A stretch of 20,613 bases of DNA from Pelargonium nanum. Taxonomy: Eukaryota > Streptophyta > Magnoliopsida > Geraniales > Geraniaceae. The DNA lies in the NCBI GenBank assembly GCA_036897485.1, contig JAYMTF010001917.1, positions 1 through 20,613 on the forward strand, in the 5' to 3' direction. Of the stretch, positions 6,083 through 16,330 are shown one piece after another. Position 1 is the first letter of the stretch. Each line of letters opens with the position of its first letter. The notes below the pieces were generated by a model, which was not told where the DNA came from, did no database searches, and was given only the letters and a program-made list of their open reading frames with translations. Position numbers and translations under genes: made by a program.

Positions 6083-8643
6083 TTACAAATAATCACAGCC
6101 AGATGTATCATCCGAATCATCGTCATCATCATCAACAACATTGATAGCAACAATTTTTGCAATTTTCGAAGCACTAATCCTAGAGGACACACTTCGTATG
6201 TTAAACGGTATCTTCTTATTGTTGCTCGTCATGACACCGCCATGGCACCCTTCTTCCTCTTTCTTCAGGTCTCCGGGAGGCAAGAAGCAGTCCATTGACA
6301 GCCCCTTTATGTTGAAGTCCAATTCCTCTATCTCCCACACCTCTTCCATCCGCGTTCTTGAATGGGGTTCCGAGCTGTCACCAAACCTGAACAGCGAGAC
6401 TGAGGTCTTCCCCGCATGTGCAATGTTGATGCCATCTATGGTTCGGTAGTCCAATATCAATGACTCCATTGTCGTCTCCCAAAAGATGCTGTCGTTGCCC
6501 GATGACTTGATTCTGAGCAAGTGGGAGTCCTCTAGTTGGACCAAGAGGCCTGTTCTTTGGCTGAAGTAGCCCCAGACCGTGTGGCGGATGATTTGCACAT
6601 TGCGGCTGCTTCTTGCTCTTAGAGCTGAAGACTCGGCTTCTAGTTTCAGGATGAAGCAGTCTTCGTCGTTGATCGTCTTCTCACCAATGCAGATGGAACT
6701 TGAGAACAAATTGGCAGTGGATCTTGGATCAACACCCTGTGAAATGTGTTTCATTCAAGTATGAGCGATAATGTAATGTAGAAAGAAGTATGCAGTAAAG
6801 GAGATCACAAAAGTACATGATTTCTACGAGAAAAAGTATAGCAAAACAGCCGTATTGTCAAAACAGTACAGACCCCACAATGGTGAAAGCCTAATGCATT
6901 AGATAAAAAGGGACAATTATTAAGAGTTATTGGATCTTGCTAAGGTTGATGAGCTAACAACTCTTAAACCTAATTGGGCCCAGAGAAGACCTTAAAATTT
7001 CTTGGTTTGAAAGGGTCATGAGGAGATATATTATCGGGCAGCTTACCTTGATCAAAGGGAGAGAATGGTGGACAACTACAACATTGACTTTTATGTTTTA
7101 TCTCTATCAAATGAAAAGGTTGACTAGATTTTTTTAATCAAAATAAAGAAATGCTGAATATTTTTCTTCTTTATCCTCAAGTGTAGACTTTTTAATGGAC
7201 AACTATGCTTTAAGGGCCTAGAATACCATCAAGAGAAGCCAAAGTAAACAAATGATTTGATCAAGAGAAGCAACAGCCTGCCTGAAAAGTAAAGTTACTT
7301 AGGCCCACAGTGAATATTGAAGTGGTCACTAAGTTATCAAGAAAACTTCTTTAGTTTCATTGAGCATGGAAATTAGGTCCTCACAGCATAAAAGCAAGAA
7401 AAAACATCATGATTCATGAGAGCCTTCAAGCACAGAATCAGATTATCATTCCCATTAAACTCAGTGACAAAGGTGTCTGAGCCTTAGGCTGTGTTTTTGC
7501 TTCACAGAGACTTACATGACAAAAATGGAATCCACTCTGAGTTCCTAATTCTGGTTCTTGATTCTTGCATTTAGTATTGTGAGTGGGGTTCAAAATTGAA
7601 ACTTTTTGGACATTGTATCACAATGAACATGAAACTAACATGCCCCACAGAAATGGGGTATGACATACTAGAGAATAGTGAAATGCAAACATGAATACCA
7701 TCCCAACAGACAAGTGCAATGTGATCAACAGTGCCTAATGAAAAAAGGCAAAGTCCATAAAGAAAGCAGTAAAAGGCAGCTCCAGAACAACAGGAAGGAA
7801 ACAACACACCATCACCAACCAACACCAATATCAAACAAGATAATAAAAATGGGTTAATTGAATCAATAAATGGCAGTACCTGTAAGAGTCGCCGGAGAGG
7901 CCTCGGAGGACCTCGGGAGGCGTGAGAATTGTGCCAAGGGGTCTGCCTCCAAGCCACCTTGCCGTCACTCCCGGCACTGATTTTGCAACCAGAAACCACC
8001 AGCTCCAAGCACCACAACTCCGGCCGTTTCTGCCACAGCACAAACCCACCCATCTCTCCACTTCCATTGTTCTTCACCTTCACCACCTTCTTGCTGCTGC
8101 TCAACCCTTCGCCGGACCTGAACTCCGACGTCCCCATCCTCACCTTCCCGATGGCGCACATACTGTCAATCGAATTCAACGCCCCTTCTCCACCCACCGC
8201 CGCCACATACTGCTGCACGATATACTTCGCCATGGAAGCCTCCTGCACAAAGCAAATCGATTAGAGACAAAAAAAAATCGCAACTTTCTCTCAGACAATT
8301 CGTCGAACAGTTGGTGCTCTACTCGTTTTAAACTCACAATGGGGCAGTCCTTGATGTTCCGATTGATGGGTTCTTCGCAGTGGACCGGGAGAGGGATCAG
8401 CGGAGCTCCGATGACGCCGAGGAGGAGCTGGATCTCCGTGCTCCGGCCGCCCAAGAGAGTGGTCATTGAGGGCGGCGACGATTGGGGTCGCATCCAGGAT
8501 TTCATGTAGCTGTGAAGCGAAATGTGGGAGGAGGAGGAGGAGTTGTTCTTGGAGGAGGAAGAGAACATCTCCTCCGGGATGGGAACCTCGAGGACGGTGT
8601 CGAGACCATCTTCGCGATCGTAGTTGGGACAGAGCTTCCTCAT
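6083..8643 (-). CDS. DUF620 family protein, three exons (440 residues)
   Basis: Exons on the minus strand are 8643-8338, 8242-7880 and 6736-6083. All joins are phase 0 with canonical sites (ATT|GTGAGT, GTGCAG|GAG, CAG|GTACTG, TTCACAG|GGT), giving 306+363+654 nt including the stop. The product matches the plant DUF620 family. Exon 1 has a variable Ser-rich N-terminus (residues 27-40) then STEIQLLLGVIGAPLIPLPV. Exon 2 has ASMAKYIVQQYVAAVGGEGA, GGFVLWQKRPELW, KVAWRQTPW and GPPRPLRRLLQ. Exon 3 has DPRSTANLF, DEDCFILKLEAES, GYFSQRTGLLVQLEDSHLLR, WETTMESLILDYRTIDGI, HAGKTSVSLFRFG and GLSMDCFLPPGDL. The C-terminus carries an acidic run, DDDDDDSDD. No signal peptide or membrane segment is obvious. 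The biochemical function of this land-plant family is not established, so none is assigned. Intron 1 is 95 bp and intron 2 is 1143 bp. Confidence 0.9.
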
Positions 8644-9100
8644 GAGAATTGAGAGATTAAGATACGGAAACAGAGAGAGATTGAGAGAAAACAGAGAGAA
8701 ACAGAGAAATGGGTTTTAGGGAAGCAATGCAATGGTGTAATGTCTTGAACTGAAAGGTAGGAGCTGGTGGACATTACCAACCGACCATGGACCCGCCTCT
8801 AACGTGCCTCGCCTTCTTCATGTCGTGTCTGCACGCTCTCTCTCTCCCTATCAATCTATACTTTTGATTTTTTGTTTCTATTTTATTTAATTTCCTTTCT
8901 AAGTTTTTTTAGTTTGATTTTTGATTGGGGCCCATACTACATATGCTAACATTAATTTGTTTACATTTGTATCATATGTGGTTAAGCCACACTGTTAAGG
9001 AATGAGCTCACTTTTAGTACAACTTTTAGAGATCCTTTGGATTATTTTTCTAATCACAAAGTTATAATACCAAACGTAGGAAATTTTTAGCTGAATATAC
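8644..9100. other. 5' leader and promoter region of the DUF620 gene
   Basis: On the minus strand, the ATG at 8643 is preceded by a CT-rich leader (plus-strand GAGAGATTGAGAGAAAACAG at about 8676-8695), typical of plant 5' untranslated regions. No convincing TATA box was found. Further out the region is T-rich and holds nothing else recognisable. Confidence 0.45.
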
Positions 9101-10559
9101 TTTTATCACGTTACGTTCCTCCAGGTTTTTCAAGGAGGACCTCAACACTTAACTCCCGCAATGAGAGCTGATCGTCCCTCCTTCATAATCAGTCTTTAAA
9201 ACAAAAACTTTTAACCCCTCCTTCATAATTGGTCGACACAACTATATCACATATTCTGAAAAATTAGTTTCCACAAAAGACCTCAAAGGTTTTCTATTTT
9301 ACTGGGTTATCTCTAAGCCTCCCCGCTTTGTTGGGTCACCACCATGACATCTTGTTTTGTTTGGGCACTAAGACGCTACCCAAAATGATTAAGGATCTTG
9401 AGAATAAGATTTTGGTCATCATCACACTAGCTCTACGAATGATAACGAAATGTCACGACCTTCCCTGAACCCTATAGAATGAGTCCCCAATAAAATGAAA
9501 TAGATGAAAGCCTTCAAGGTCCGAAATCATTGCTCTCGTCGCGATGGTCATTTGGTCATTGGTTGCATGAAACCAAAGTCCGCCATCATGCTTGATTTCT
9601 TTGTCGTGTGCGGCCAACTTTGTTGTGTGGAATCTTTTGAGTTGAAGATATTGTCTGACTCGCTAAATAACTTTGGGGGTTTGTGTTTCCTTGAACTCGC
9701 TTTGATGTTTCATGAGTGGTCAACACCTTAGGTGCAATCCATGACTTCGGGCGTCGTCGAGAGTTTCATGCACGATCCATGACTTAGGGTGCATGCAGCA
9801 AATTCATGACATGTTCGCCGAGCCGCGCTTCAAAAGCAAGTCTGTCTCCTATTTAGTGTCTTGGTCACGTGTTTTTAAAGCAAGTCTCGTAGTCATGAAG
9901 TTTGGTAACATAACATTCGAATGCCACGTGTTACATTTTCATTCATTGGAAAACTTATATATTTTTTATATGTGTAATCATATATAGCTAATAATGCGTG
10001 TTGTAAGGCTACTACAATGCTCATAAAATTTACTACGTGTTTGTTGAACAATATTTGTGAAGTAACGGTCATGTATGCTTTAAAATTATAATTTCTATCA
10101 TAAATTAATTAATAATAGTTGGTTCAATTAAAGTTGCATAAATGAGTTTTAAATCAATGAAGGTACGTGTGTGTGAGTAGGTGGTAAACATTGATGTTAT
10201 GCAAGCAAGGGACCAAATTCATTTTTGTGTGCCATATGTAAATTCGTAAATTGAACTCTGTTGGAAAATTGAAATGAAGCTTTGGATACCTTATGATTGA
10301 AACTAAATAATTCCAACATAAATTATTTGTCTTCCAAGTACATACCACATAGGATTCTTCATTTTATAAATGCTAATATGTAATTTTATTGTTAATGTGT
10401 TCTGATAAATCTAAAATCATGAATTTTGTTTTGCAACATAAAATACAAAAAAGGATTCTCATGAACCATTAATTTAACAATTGCTGTCTAAATAAGTGAC
10501 TTGCCATATGGGTTTGGCTTTGTCTTTTGTGCATTGTTCATGCATTTTGCTGTTGGCCG
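9101..10559. other. Gene-free region with small direct repeats
   Basis: No credible gene is present; the longest open frames (75 and 64 residues) resemble nothing known and start and stop at random. CCCTCCTTCATAAT occurs at 9176-9189 and 9216-9229 (40-bp step). ATCCATGACTT occurs at 9737-9747 and 9775-9785 (38-bp step). Positions 9300-9800 are somewhat GC-richer than the flanks and may be a decayed transposon or gene fragment, but no family could be recognised. Confidence 0.4.
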
Positions 10560-10800
10560 CGGATGCTCACACCATCAATTTTGATTTTTGGTCGGATTGG
10601 TAAAATCTCCCGAATACGAATTGAAAGGGGTTAGAGGTTTGGGTGACGGATATGATTGGTTTCACTATCGTAGAGTGTAGGAAATCTTTCGGATATGTCC
10701 GATCTGTTCTAACCAGAAAATTGATCGGATCGAGAAATGGATTAGATATAGCATATAGGGGCATACCCACCTGAGTGTTGGGTTGAAGACCATCAAATGA
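10560..10800. repeat. Possible decayed DNA-transposon fragment
   Basis: This stretch has words such as GGTCGGATTGGTAAAATC, GGGTGACGGATATGATTGG and CGGATATGTCCGATCTG. They resemble the degenerate CCGAC/GGGTAT-type interiors common in plant hAT-like and related repeats. No terminal repeats or target duplication were found, and no reading frame is intact. The call rests only on composition and word style. Confidence 0.25.
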
Positions 10801-11183
10801 AATCTAAAGCCACACCTGCAGCTATATTTTATTGAGAAAAGGTCGGCTAAAACGTGGGCTGGGCGTCGTATTAGACATGCCATATAATTGAGATTCCATG
10901 TATGGGTCGCTGAGAAGACACACACATTTACAAGATACTCAATCTAAATAACTGTCCCATTTAGCTACTTATGGTATTGGTCATGGTGCATGCTTCTCTT
11001 CTTCTTTTTGTTTTGCAATTGATTTGATTCCCATCTTTAAAATTAAGTTTAATATTATCCAATAATGACTCCACCTCACGTATCTCCGATACGGTTCTAC
11101 TTCTAGAGGGTGGGATTAATTTGGAACCTAAATAATGACGTGGTTTTGGATTTGATGGACGGTTGACTATAAGTTACACAACA

Positions 11184-11310
11184 CATTGCAAGAAAAACGT
11201 TTAACAGCTACGAAATTTTTCGTAGCTGATTTTGAAAAATTCGTAGCTGATCAACGACGATTTTTGGTCTGTAGCTGATTCCGTCACTGTTAACCAATTT
11301 TCTTGTAGTG
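11184..11310. mobile_element. CACTA-type miniature inverted-repeat element (127 bp)
   Basis: The right end, read on the minus strand, is CACTACAAGAAAATTGG, the classic terminus of plant CACTA (En/Spm) transposons. The left end is CATTGCAAGAAAAACG. Aligned over 29 bp the two termini match at about 22 positions, including TTAACAG. The element is flanked on both sides by ACA (11181-11183 and 11311-11313), the 3-bp target duplication expected for CACTA elements. The interior has an AGCTACGAAA/TTTCGTAGCT palindrome with a 2-bp centre (11206-11227) and three copies of GTAGCTGAT (11222, 11243, 11271). It has no coding capacity and must have been moved by a transposase supplied elsewhere. Confidence 0.85.
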
Positions 11311-12276
11311 ACATGTTTATTCTTTTAATTTTTTTATCAGCAAACCGTGACTCAAATTTGAGTTCTGGAGGGGACCAAGTGAAATCAATCACTTGCCCTA
11401 CTGAGTGTGTTACCCGGGTCTACCGCTTACAGTGTGCTACCCTTGTGCATGCTTGAGGAGTAAGGACCTAAACTTTCAGCTCCGCACCCAATGGCCTGAC
11501 ATTCCAACTCCACCAAGAACTTCAGATTTATAATATTTTTATGACAACTATCTTAACACATGAACAAGAAGACGACAAATTCTAATGTGTTTTTTGATCT
11601 GTATAACATAGACATATTATACCTTTTGCACTGTACAAAAGTTGTTTAAATATTTATCATCCATAAATTTAACGATTATACGCGAATTGTCTGATTCAAA
11701 AGTGTCGTGTTCCTAAGTTCATACAACACAAGTTCATATTGACTCAAGTCTTACATGTTACAAGTGCTTTCAAATCTTTTCACTTTTTATTTTCTAAAAA
11801 TAAAAAAACACTTTTAAACTCCAATGACTTGTCACAATAAATGTGACTCTACTTCCAGTCCTCCACCAGCTTACATGTGAATAGACTAAGATTAAAACTG
11901 CCATGTCACCGCTAATTGCGGCATGTTCTTCGGAGCAACTCTTGCAAATGTTATCAACAAATGAATGTTTACTTTCATTTCAATGAGAAGTCTACAAATT
12001 AAGAAAGCTTTCATTGTCCAAATAGAGAAGAAACTGAGGCTATATTATGAAGCCAATAAAATCACACACATTGATACATATATAGATTCTTTAGTTATGC
12101 ATCTAAATATAAGATAAAAATGGATACAAAATAAACTACACAGAAGTCGGTAGAAGCTCTGATATGATACTACTACTATAAACAGTATGCAGTACGTTAA
12201 AATTAAGATCGATTTCAACAAGAATGATGGAACGTTGAGCGATTCTTGTAAAAGCCTATTACAGAACTTCACAACT
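11311..12276. other. Gene-free region, 3' flank of the RING-CH gene
   Basis: No gene is seen. Positions 11340-11530 form a GC-richer island (GGGGACCAAGTG, CTACCCTTGTGCATGC, CTCCGCACCCAATGG) with no open frame or recognisable RNA; it may be a fragment of a repeat. From 11530 to 12276 the sequence is AT-rich, with the final part probably the 3' untranslated region of the minus-strand RING-CH gene. Confidence 0.35.
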
Positions 12277-14915
12277 TCACGATGGCACGTTGAAGTGAAA
12301 GAGCCACGAGATGACAAAGGCAAAAACCATACAGGCTAGCAAGAAGTTGAGAAACCGGTGACCCTGCCAGAAGTTTCGGGTCTCTGCTGGATGCAGAGGT
12401 GCAGATGCCGCTGCACCATCACTAGCCTCATTCCACTGTTCCATCAGCTCGGCCTCATTTGCACCCACAACGTTGCGTGCAGTTGATCCACAAATCTCGC
12501 AGGTTCTGATATTAAACAACAATGATGAGACAAAGCAAAAAAGAGAAACATAACGTGAAATGTAAATTAGGTGAAACAAACAAGATTAGGATTCAAACCT
12601 TAACTTGTTCCAAAGATCTAGAGCACACGAGGATATAAGAGAGAGTGCAAGTTTAACTTGTTGAAAAATTGAAGTGATTTTTCATTTTCACTACTTAGTT
12701 AATATTTCAAGAGTATTGATTAGGTATATGTTCATGAATCTAATTTAATTTGGTAGAAGTTTCATGAATCTTACATACAAGAACTATAGTTCATGTTACA
12801 GCATACCAAGAAACACAGAAAGAAGAGTAACTTTTTATAGCATTAAAATATTATGCACTTTGGAACTCGCAAGAAATTTCGAGCTAGGAAACAAATTCAT
12901 AGTATTCACGCTACACTATATAAATAAACAGTAGATTTATGTATTTATCTGGTGACATTTTCTTGTATCTATATGCATCCAAACTAATGCAAGTCAACTG
13001 TAAAACCCAGTAACAGTAACTTAATATCAAGCAATATCATAAATTCAAGAGAGAATCAGAGGCAATAAAGACAAATAGGGTTTTTCACTTGAAACTGTTG
13101 ACAATTGTAGCCACTGAATTGTTCCAAAGCAAACTGGTACTGAAACCACTCCTTGGTTAATCAACAAAGAAGGACCCGAGGAAAAAAAAATTCATAACTG
13201 ATACACCTTTGCCGGTGTTACTGGAATGAATGTTGGAGAAGTAACAAGAAACAATGGTCAGAAACTGAAAGAAGAAAAGAAGGGCTCAAAACGATAACCA
13301 TATTTTAAAAGAAATAGCTTGAGCAATAAGAAGGTCGTTGGTGAAGAAAAATGATGGCAAGGCTGAAAAGGTATTGCAACTAACTGGTGCAGCACAAGGT
13401 GCACATGAATAGGAAGTTTATTTGTGCACCAGAGAGGTTTCGAGAAATTTAAGTCTATACTCTATATATAGAATGATTGTGGCAAAGGTTGGTGTGGAAG
13501 GATTAACCTTACTCTGAGGTGTTCTTCTGTGTTCAGTCTTTGCAATTTCAATTTTGAACTTGAAATCGTCATTAGTTTGAATTTGATGAATGAAAAAGCC
13601 ATGGAAGCTTAACTGCTCAGGCAAAATCCTAATCTGTTCTTATTGTTCTTGTTATGTTGTTTATACTTCTCCCGTTTAATTGTAGAAAACATCTTCGCAT
13701 CAACGAAATACAATCAACAAGCCAACCAATGATAACATACTAACACTAAAGAGGCTTTAACCTAAGCGTTTTCCAACTCAAGGCATGACTGTATTACCCA
13801 CTTCATCTACTTGCACCATGGAAATATTGTCTGTGGGGCTGTAGTCGTGTGTTTAAGAATTAATTACAAAACAAGGAATCAACAAGGTCAATACAACAAC
13901 TGAGGAATACATGCAAGTGGCAGACTAAAAGGTGCATTGCCAAGGGTCAAAAACAAATTTGCATGATAGAAAAAGAAGAAAAAAAAAGCAGGAGAGAACA
14001 AAGAGATGCAAATGCTGGCGTAATAAGATTCCAGCAACACACAAAAAAAATGTGGAAGCATCATTTTCCATAGCTGGAAATACATCCAGAGCATCCTAGT
14101 GTCTCATCTTTAGCACTACATTTTCTTGATTTCCCTAAATATAGTGCATCAATCTACTTTTACCTTTCTCTTTGTGCCACCAATGTGGACTTTTATTGTG
14201 ATTTAAGTTCCTCTCACAATATGCCAGGATTCATCATTTTGAGCAAATTCCTAGTTACCACTTACAACATAGAACTCTAAAGATCAAGTGATCAGTGCCA
14301 CACACCCAAAGTAAAGTCACAACTCTGTATAAGCATTTCATAACAAAGCCAATATATGGGACTCACTGCTCAGAGTAACAAAATGCTAAAATCCAATGGA
14401 ATCAAGACCATTAAACAAGCATACACCAATAAACACAAAGATTCTTTTCTTTTTGAATGAAAATTTCCAAGAACAAACAAATGGGTTATCACTAAAAAAG
14501 AAGTTATTTTGGGTACTTACTTGTTTCCTTTAATCTTGAACCAAGCTTCTGCACATTGCTTGTGGGCAGCAGCCAAATCATCCTTGCAGGAACATCCCAA
14601 CTCAATAGGAATCCCAGATTCCTGATTGGTTAAATCCAAGCTCAGGTGACAAATCCTACAATCTCTGTCCACTTTCTCCAAATGCAATTTGAGCTCACTG
14701 TCCAGATCCACCTCCACCTCCACACAACACTCAGAAACGGTTGACGACACTGATGATCTCCTCTCCTTATCAGACGACACACCTACAATCTCAGCACCAG
14801 ATCCATCACACCTGTGCTGCTCCTCAGCCACATCTGATTCCCTCCTGTCCCCACAACCACCCTCTTCTTGCACATCAACAACATGGGACTTGTTGTCTTC
14901 TACAGTTGTTGCCAT
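12277..14915 (-). CDS. Membrane-anchored RING-CH (RINGv) E3 ubiquitin ligase, two exons
   Basis: Exons on the minus strand are 14915-14521 and 12505-12277, joined as AACAA|GTAAGT...ATATCAG|AACC. The split codon AA|A gives Lys132. The product has 207 residues. The acidic, Ser-rich N-terminus (1-80) looks disordered. The zinc finger has Cys86, Cys89, Cys108, Cys110, His118, Cys121, Cys134 and Cys137, i.e. C-x2-C-x18-C-x-C-x7-H-x2-C-x12-C-x2-C. This C4HC3 spacing defines RING-CH domains, which recruit a ubiquitin-conjugating enzyme. A single hydrophobic segment near the end (about 183-202, FLNFLLACMVFAFVISWLF) predicts a C-terminal membrane anchor, so it should act on membranes with the finger facing the cytosol. 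The ATG at 14915 (MATTVEDNK) is the first usable start. The 2015-bp intron cuts the finger between its first six and last two metal ligands, which supports the join. The substrate is unknown. Confidence 0.9.
12506..14520 (-). other. Long intron of the RING-CH gene
   Basis: This is a 2015-bp GT-AG intron. Open frames inside it (for example at 13418-13624 and 13888-14094) match no known protein and are not conserved-looking. No tRNA, clear transposon ends or hairpin RNA gene was recognised. An alternative internal exon cannot be excluded without transcript data. Confidence 0.6.
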
Positions 14916-15105
14916 GGTCAAGACTCAAGACCCAAACAGAGAATCTTCATCAATGGCTTTGCGAGAAGGAGCTCATGAATGCCCACAAAACGCAAAGGGT
15001 TGAAGAAGCTCACTTGTAACTTTGACAAAACAAAAGAAAGGTGGGTCCTTTGATATTTTGAGCTACTGGGTACTGTGAATACTATACTGTGGTTAGGTAG
15101 GTGAC

Positions 15106-15131
15106 CTCTCTCTCTCTCTCTCTCTCTCTCT
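15106..15131. repeat. CT/GA microsatellite upstream of the RING-CH gene
   Basis: A (CT)13 run on the plus strand lies about 190 bp upstream of the RING-CH start codon and reads as GA repeats on the gene's strand. GA/CT tracts are frequent in plant core promoters and 5' leaders and can bind GAGA-binding (BBR/BPC) proteins. Such a tract is also prone to length polymorphism. Confidence 0.85.
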
Positions 15132-15187
15132 GGTGAGTGTCGGGTCAGTCCATGGACATAAACATAAAATTGGGAAGAGAGAGGCAC

Positions 15188-16330
15188 ATGAGGACAGATC
15201 TTAAATAGTAGAAAAAAATGAAGCTATTTTACTTTTTACTCATTCTATTGCAGGGAGGTTTCTGTCTTTTTTCTCTAAAGATTTGATTTTTATATGTATG
15301 CACAGTAAAGAAGACACTGGGTAGATGCAAAATCATTGCAGGAAGAAGAAGAAAGGCATGGGACTAGTTAGGAGGATGATTTGATGGATAGGAGGGTGCA
15401 AAATCTTGCTCTCTTTCCCCAGACAAGCACTTACCTCTTCTTTCTTTTTATTTGAGTCTCAAAACCAGATATTTTCTTGTCCTCTTCTCTCCTTTCTTTT
15501 TATTTTTTTAACAAATTGTCAGATTTTACTGCATCACTGATAATTTGATAAGAAGGTTAAAGACAGGGACAGGAGTCCACTTTATCATGTGAAAAGATTA
15601 TATTACCCTTTTCAATGCCATGTCTTCATATGCTTGGTGAGGGTACTTTTGACATTTAATTGTAAATTAATCTACTTACCTCCTGCTGGAAAGAAAACAA
15701 AAGCAAACCAACCAACCATACCTTGGTCAGTTTCTGTGCCTAGAAAGCCCAATGGGCCTCCATCAATGACTTTAGGCCAGGGTTGGGGACTTAGGGTGGC
15801 TGATCTACAACTTACTACTCATCCCAATTCTGCAAAAAGTCAAAAACACCAGAATGCACCATTATTAGTATCTTCCTAGAACTAAATGTGGTCTTTTAAT
15901 TTGGAAGAATCTTCCTGTATCAAAACCAGAGCAGTAGCAAAAGAATCAGAACATTTTGATTCCACTGTGTGGTCAATCTTTCTTTTCCATTTTGGCACAA
16001 GTAACCAATAAACAAGCTTAACCTTGTTTCTCATAGTAGTGAGACTCTGCATAAGTAAACCATAAAATGCCACAGTTGGCTTGTTATGACTGAGCATGAC
16101 TTACTATTGTAATAACTAATATCTGGTAGACAAGTAATATATTTTCCTTCTTTAGGAACATATCATGTATGAATCAAAATGTCATGATCACTTCAGCTTG
16201 CAATCAGGGTCTCCCCCACAAAAAAACCAATCCTTTCTCTTGTATTCATTCTGTAATGACTTGACTAAATTGAATTGTTTCTCTTCCCGGTATGCAAAGC
16301 CACAAAAGGATTGAACATGAACTGCGAATT
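15188..16330. other. Intergenic region between the MYB and RING-CH genes
   Basis: No gene is seen. It separates two genes on the same strand, so it holds the promoter of the RING-CH gene and the 3' end of the MYB gene. GCCCAATGGGC (15747-15757) is two opposed GCCCA motifs, the TCP/site II-type box common in promoters of growth-related plant genes. Its position 830 bp from the ATG makes a role uncertain. A 96-residue plus-strand frame at 15589-15879 resembles nothing known. Confidence 0.4.

Noticed and set aside
7922..8509. A 195-residue plus-strand frame over exons 1 and 2 of the DUF620 gene
   Set aside because: It runs across the intron and both exons of a well-supported minus-strand gene and is Pro/His/Ser-rich, as expected of a reverse-strand shadow.
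9504..9987. Two plus-strand frames of 75 and 64 residues
   Set aside because: No recognisable domain and no promoter or splice context; lengths are within chance expectation.
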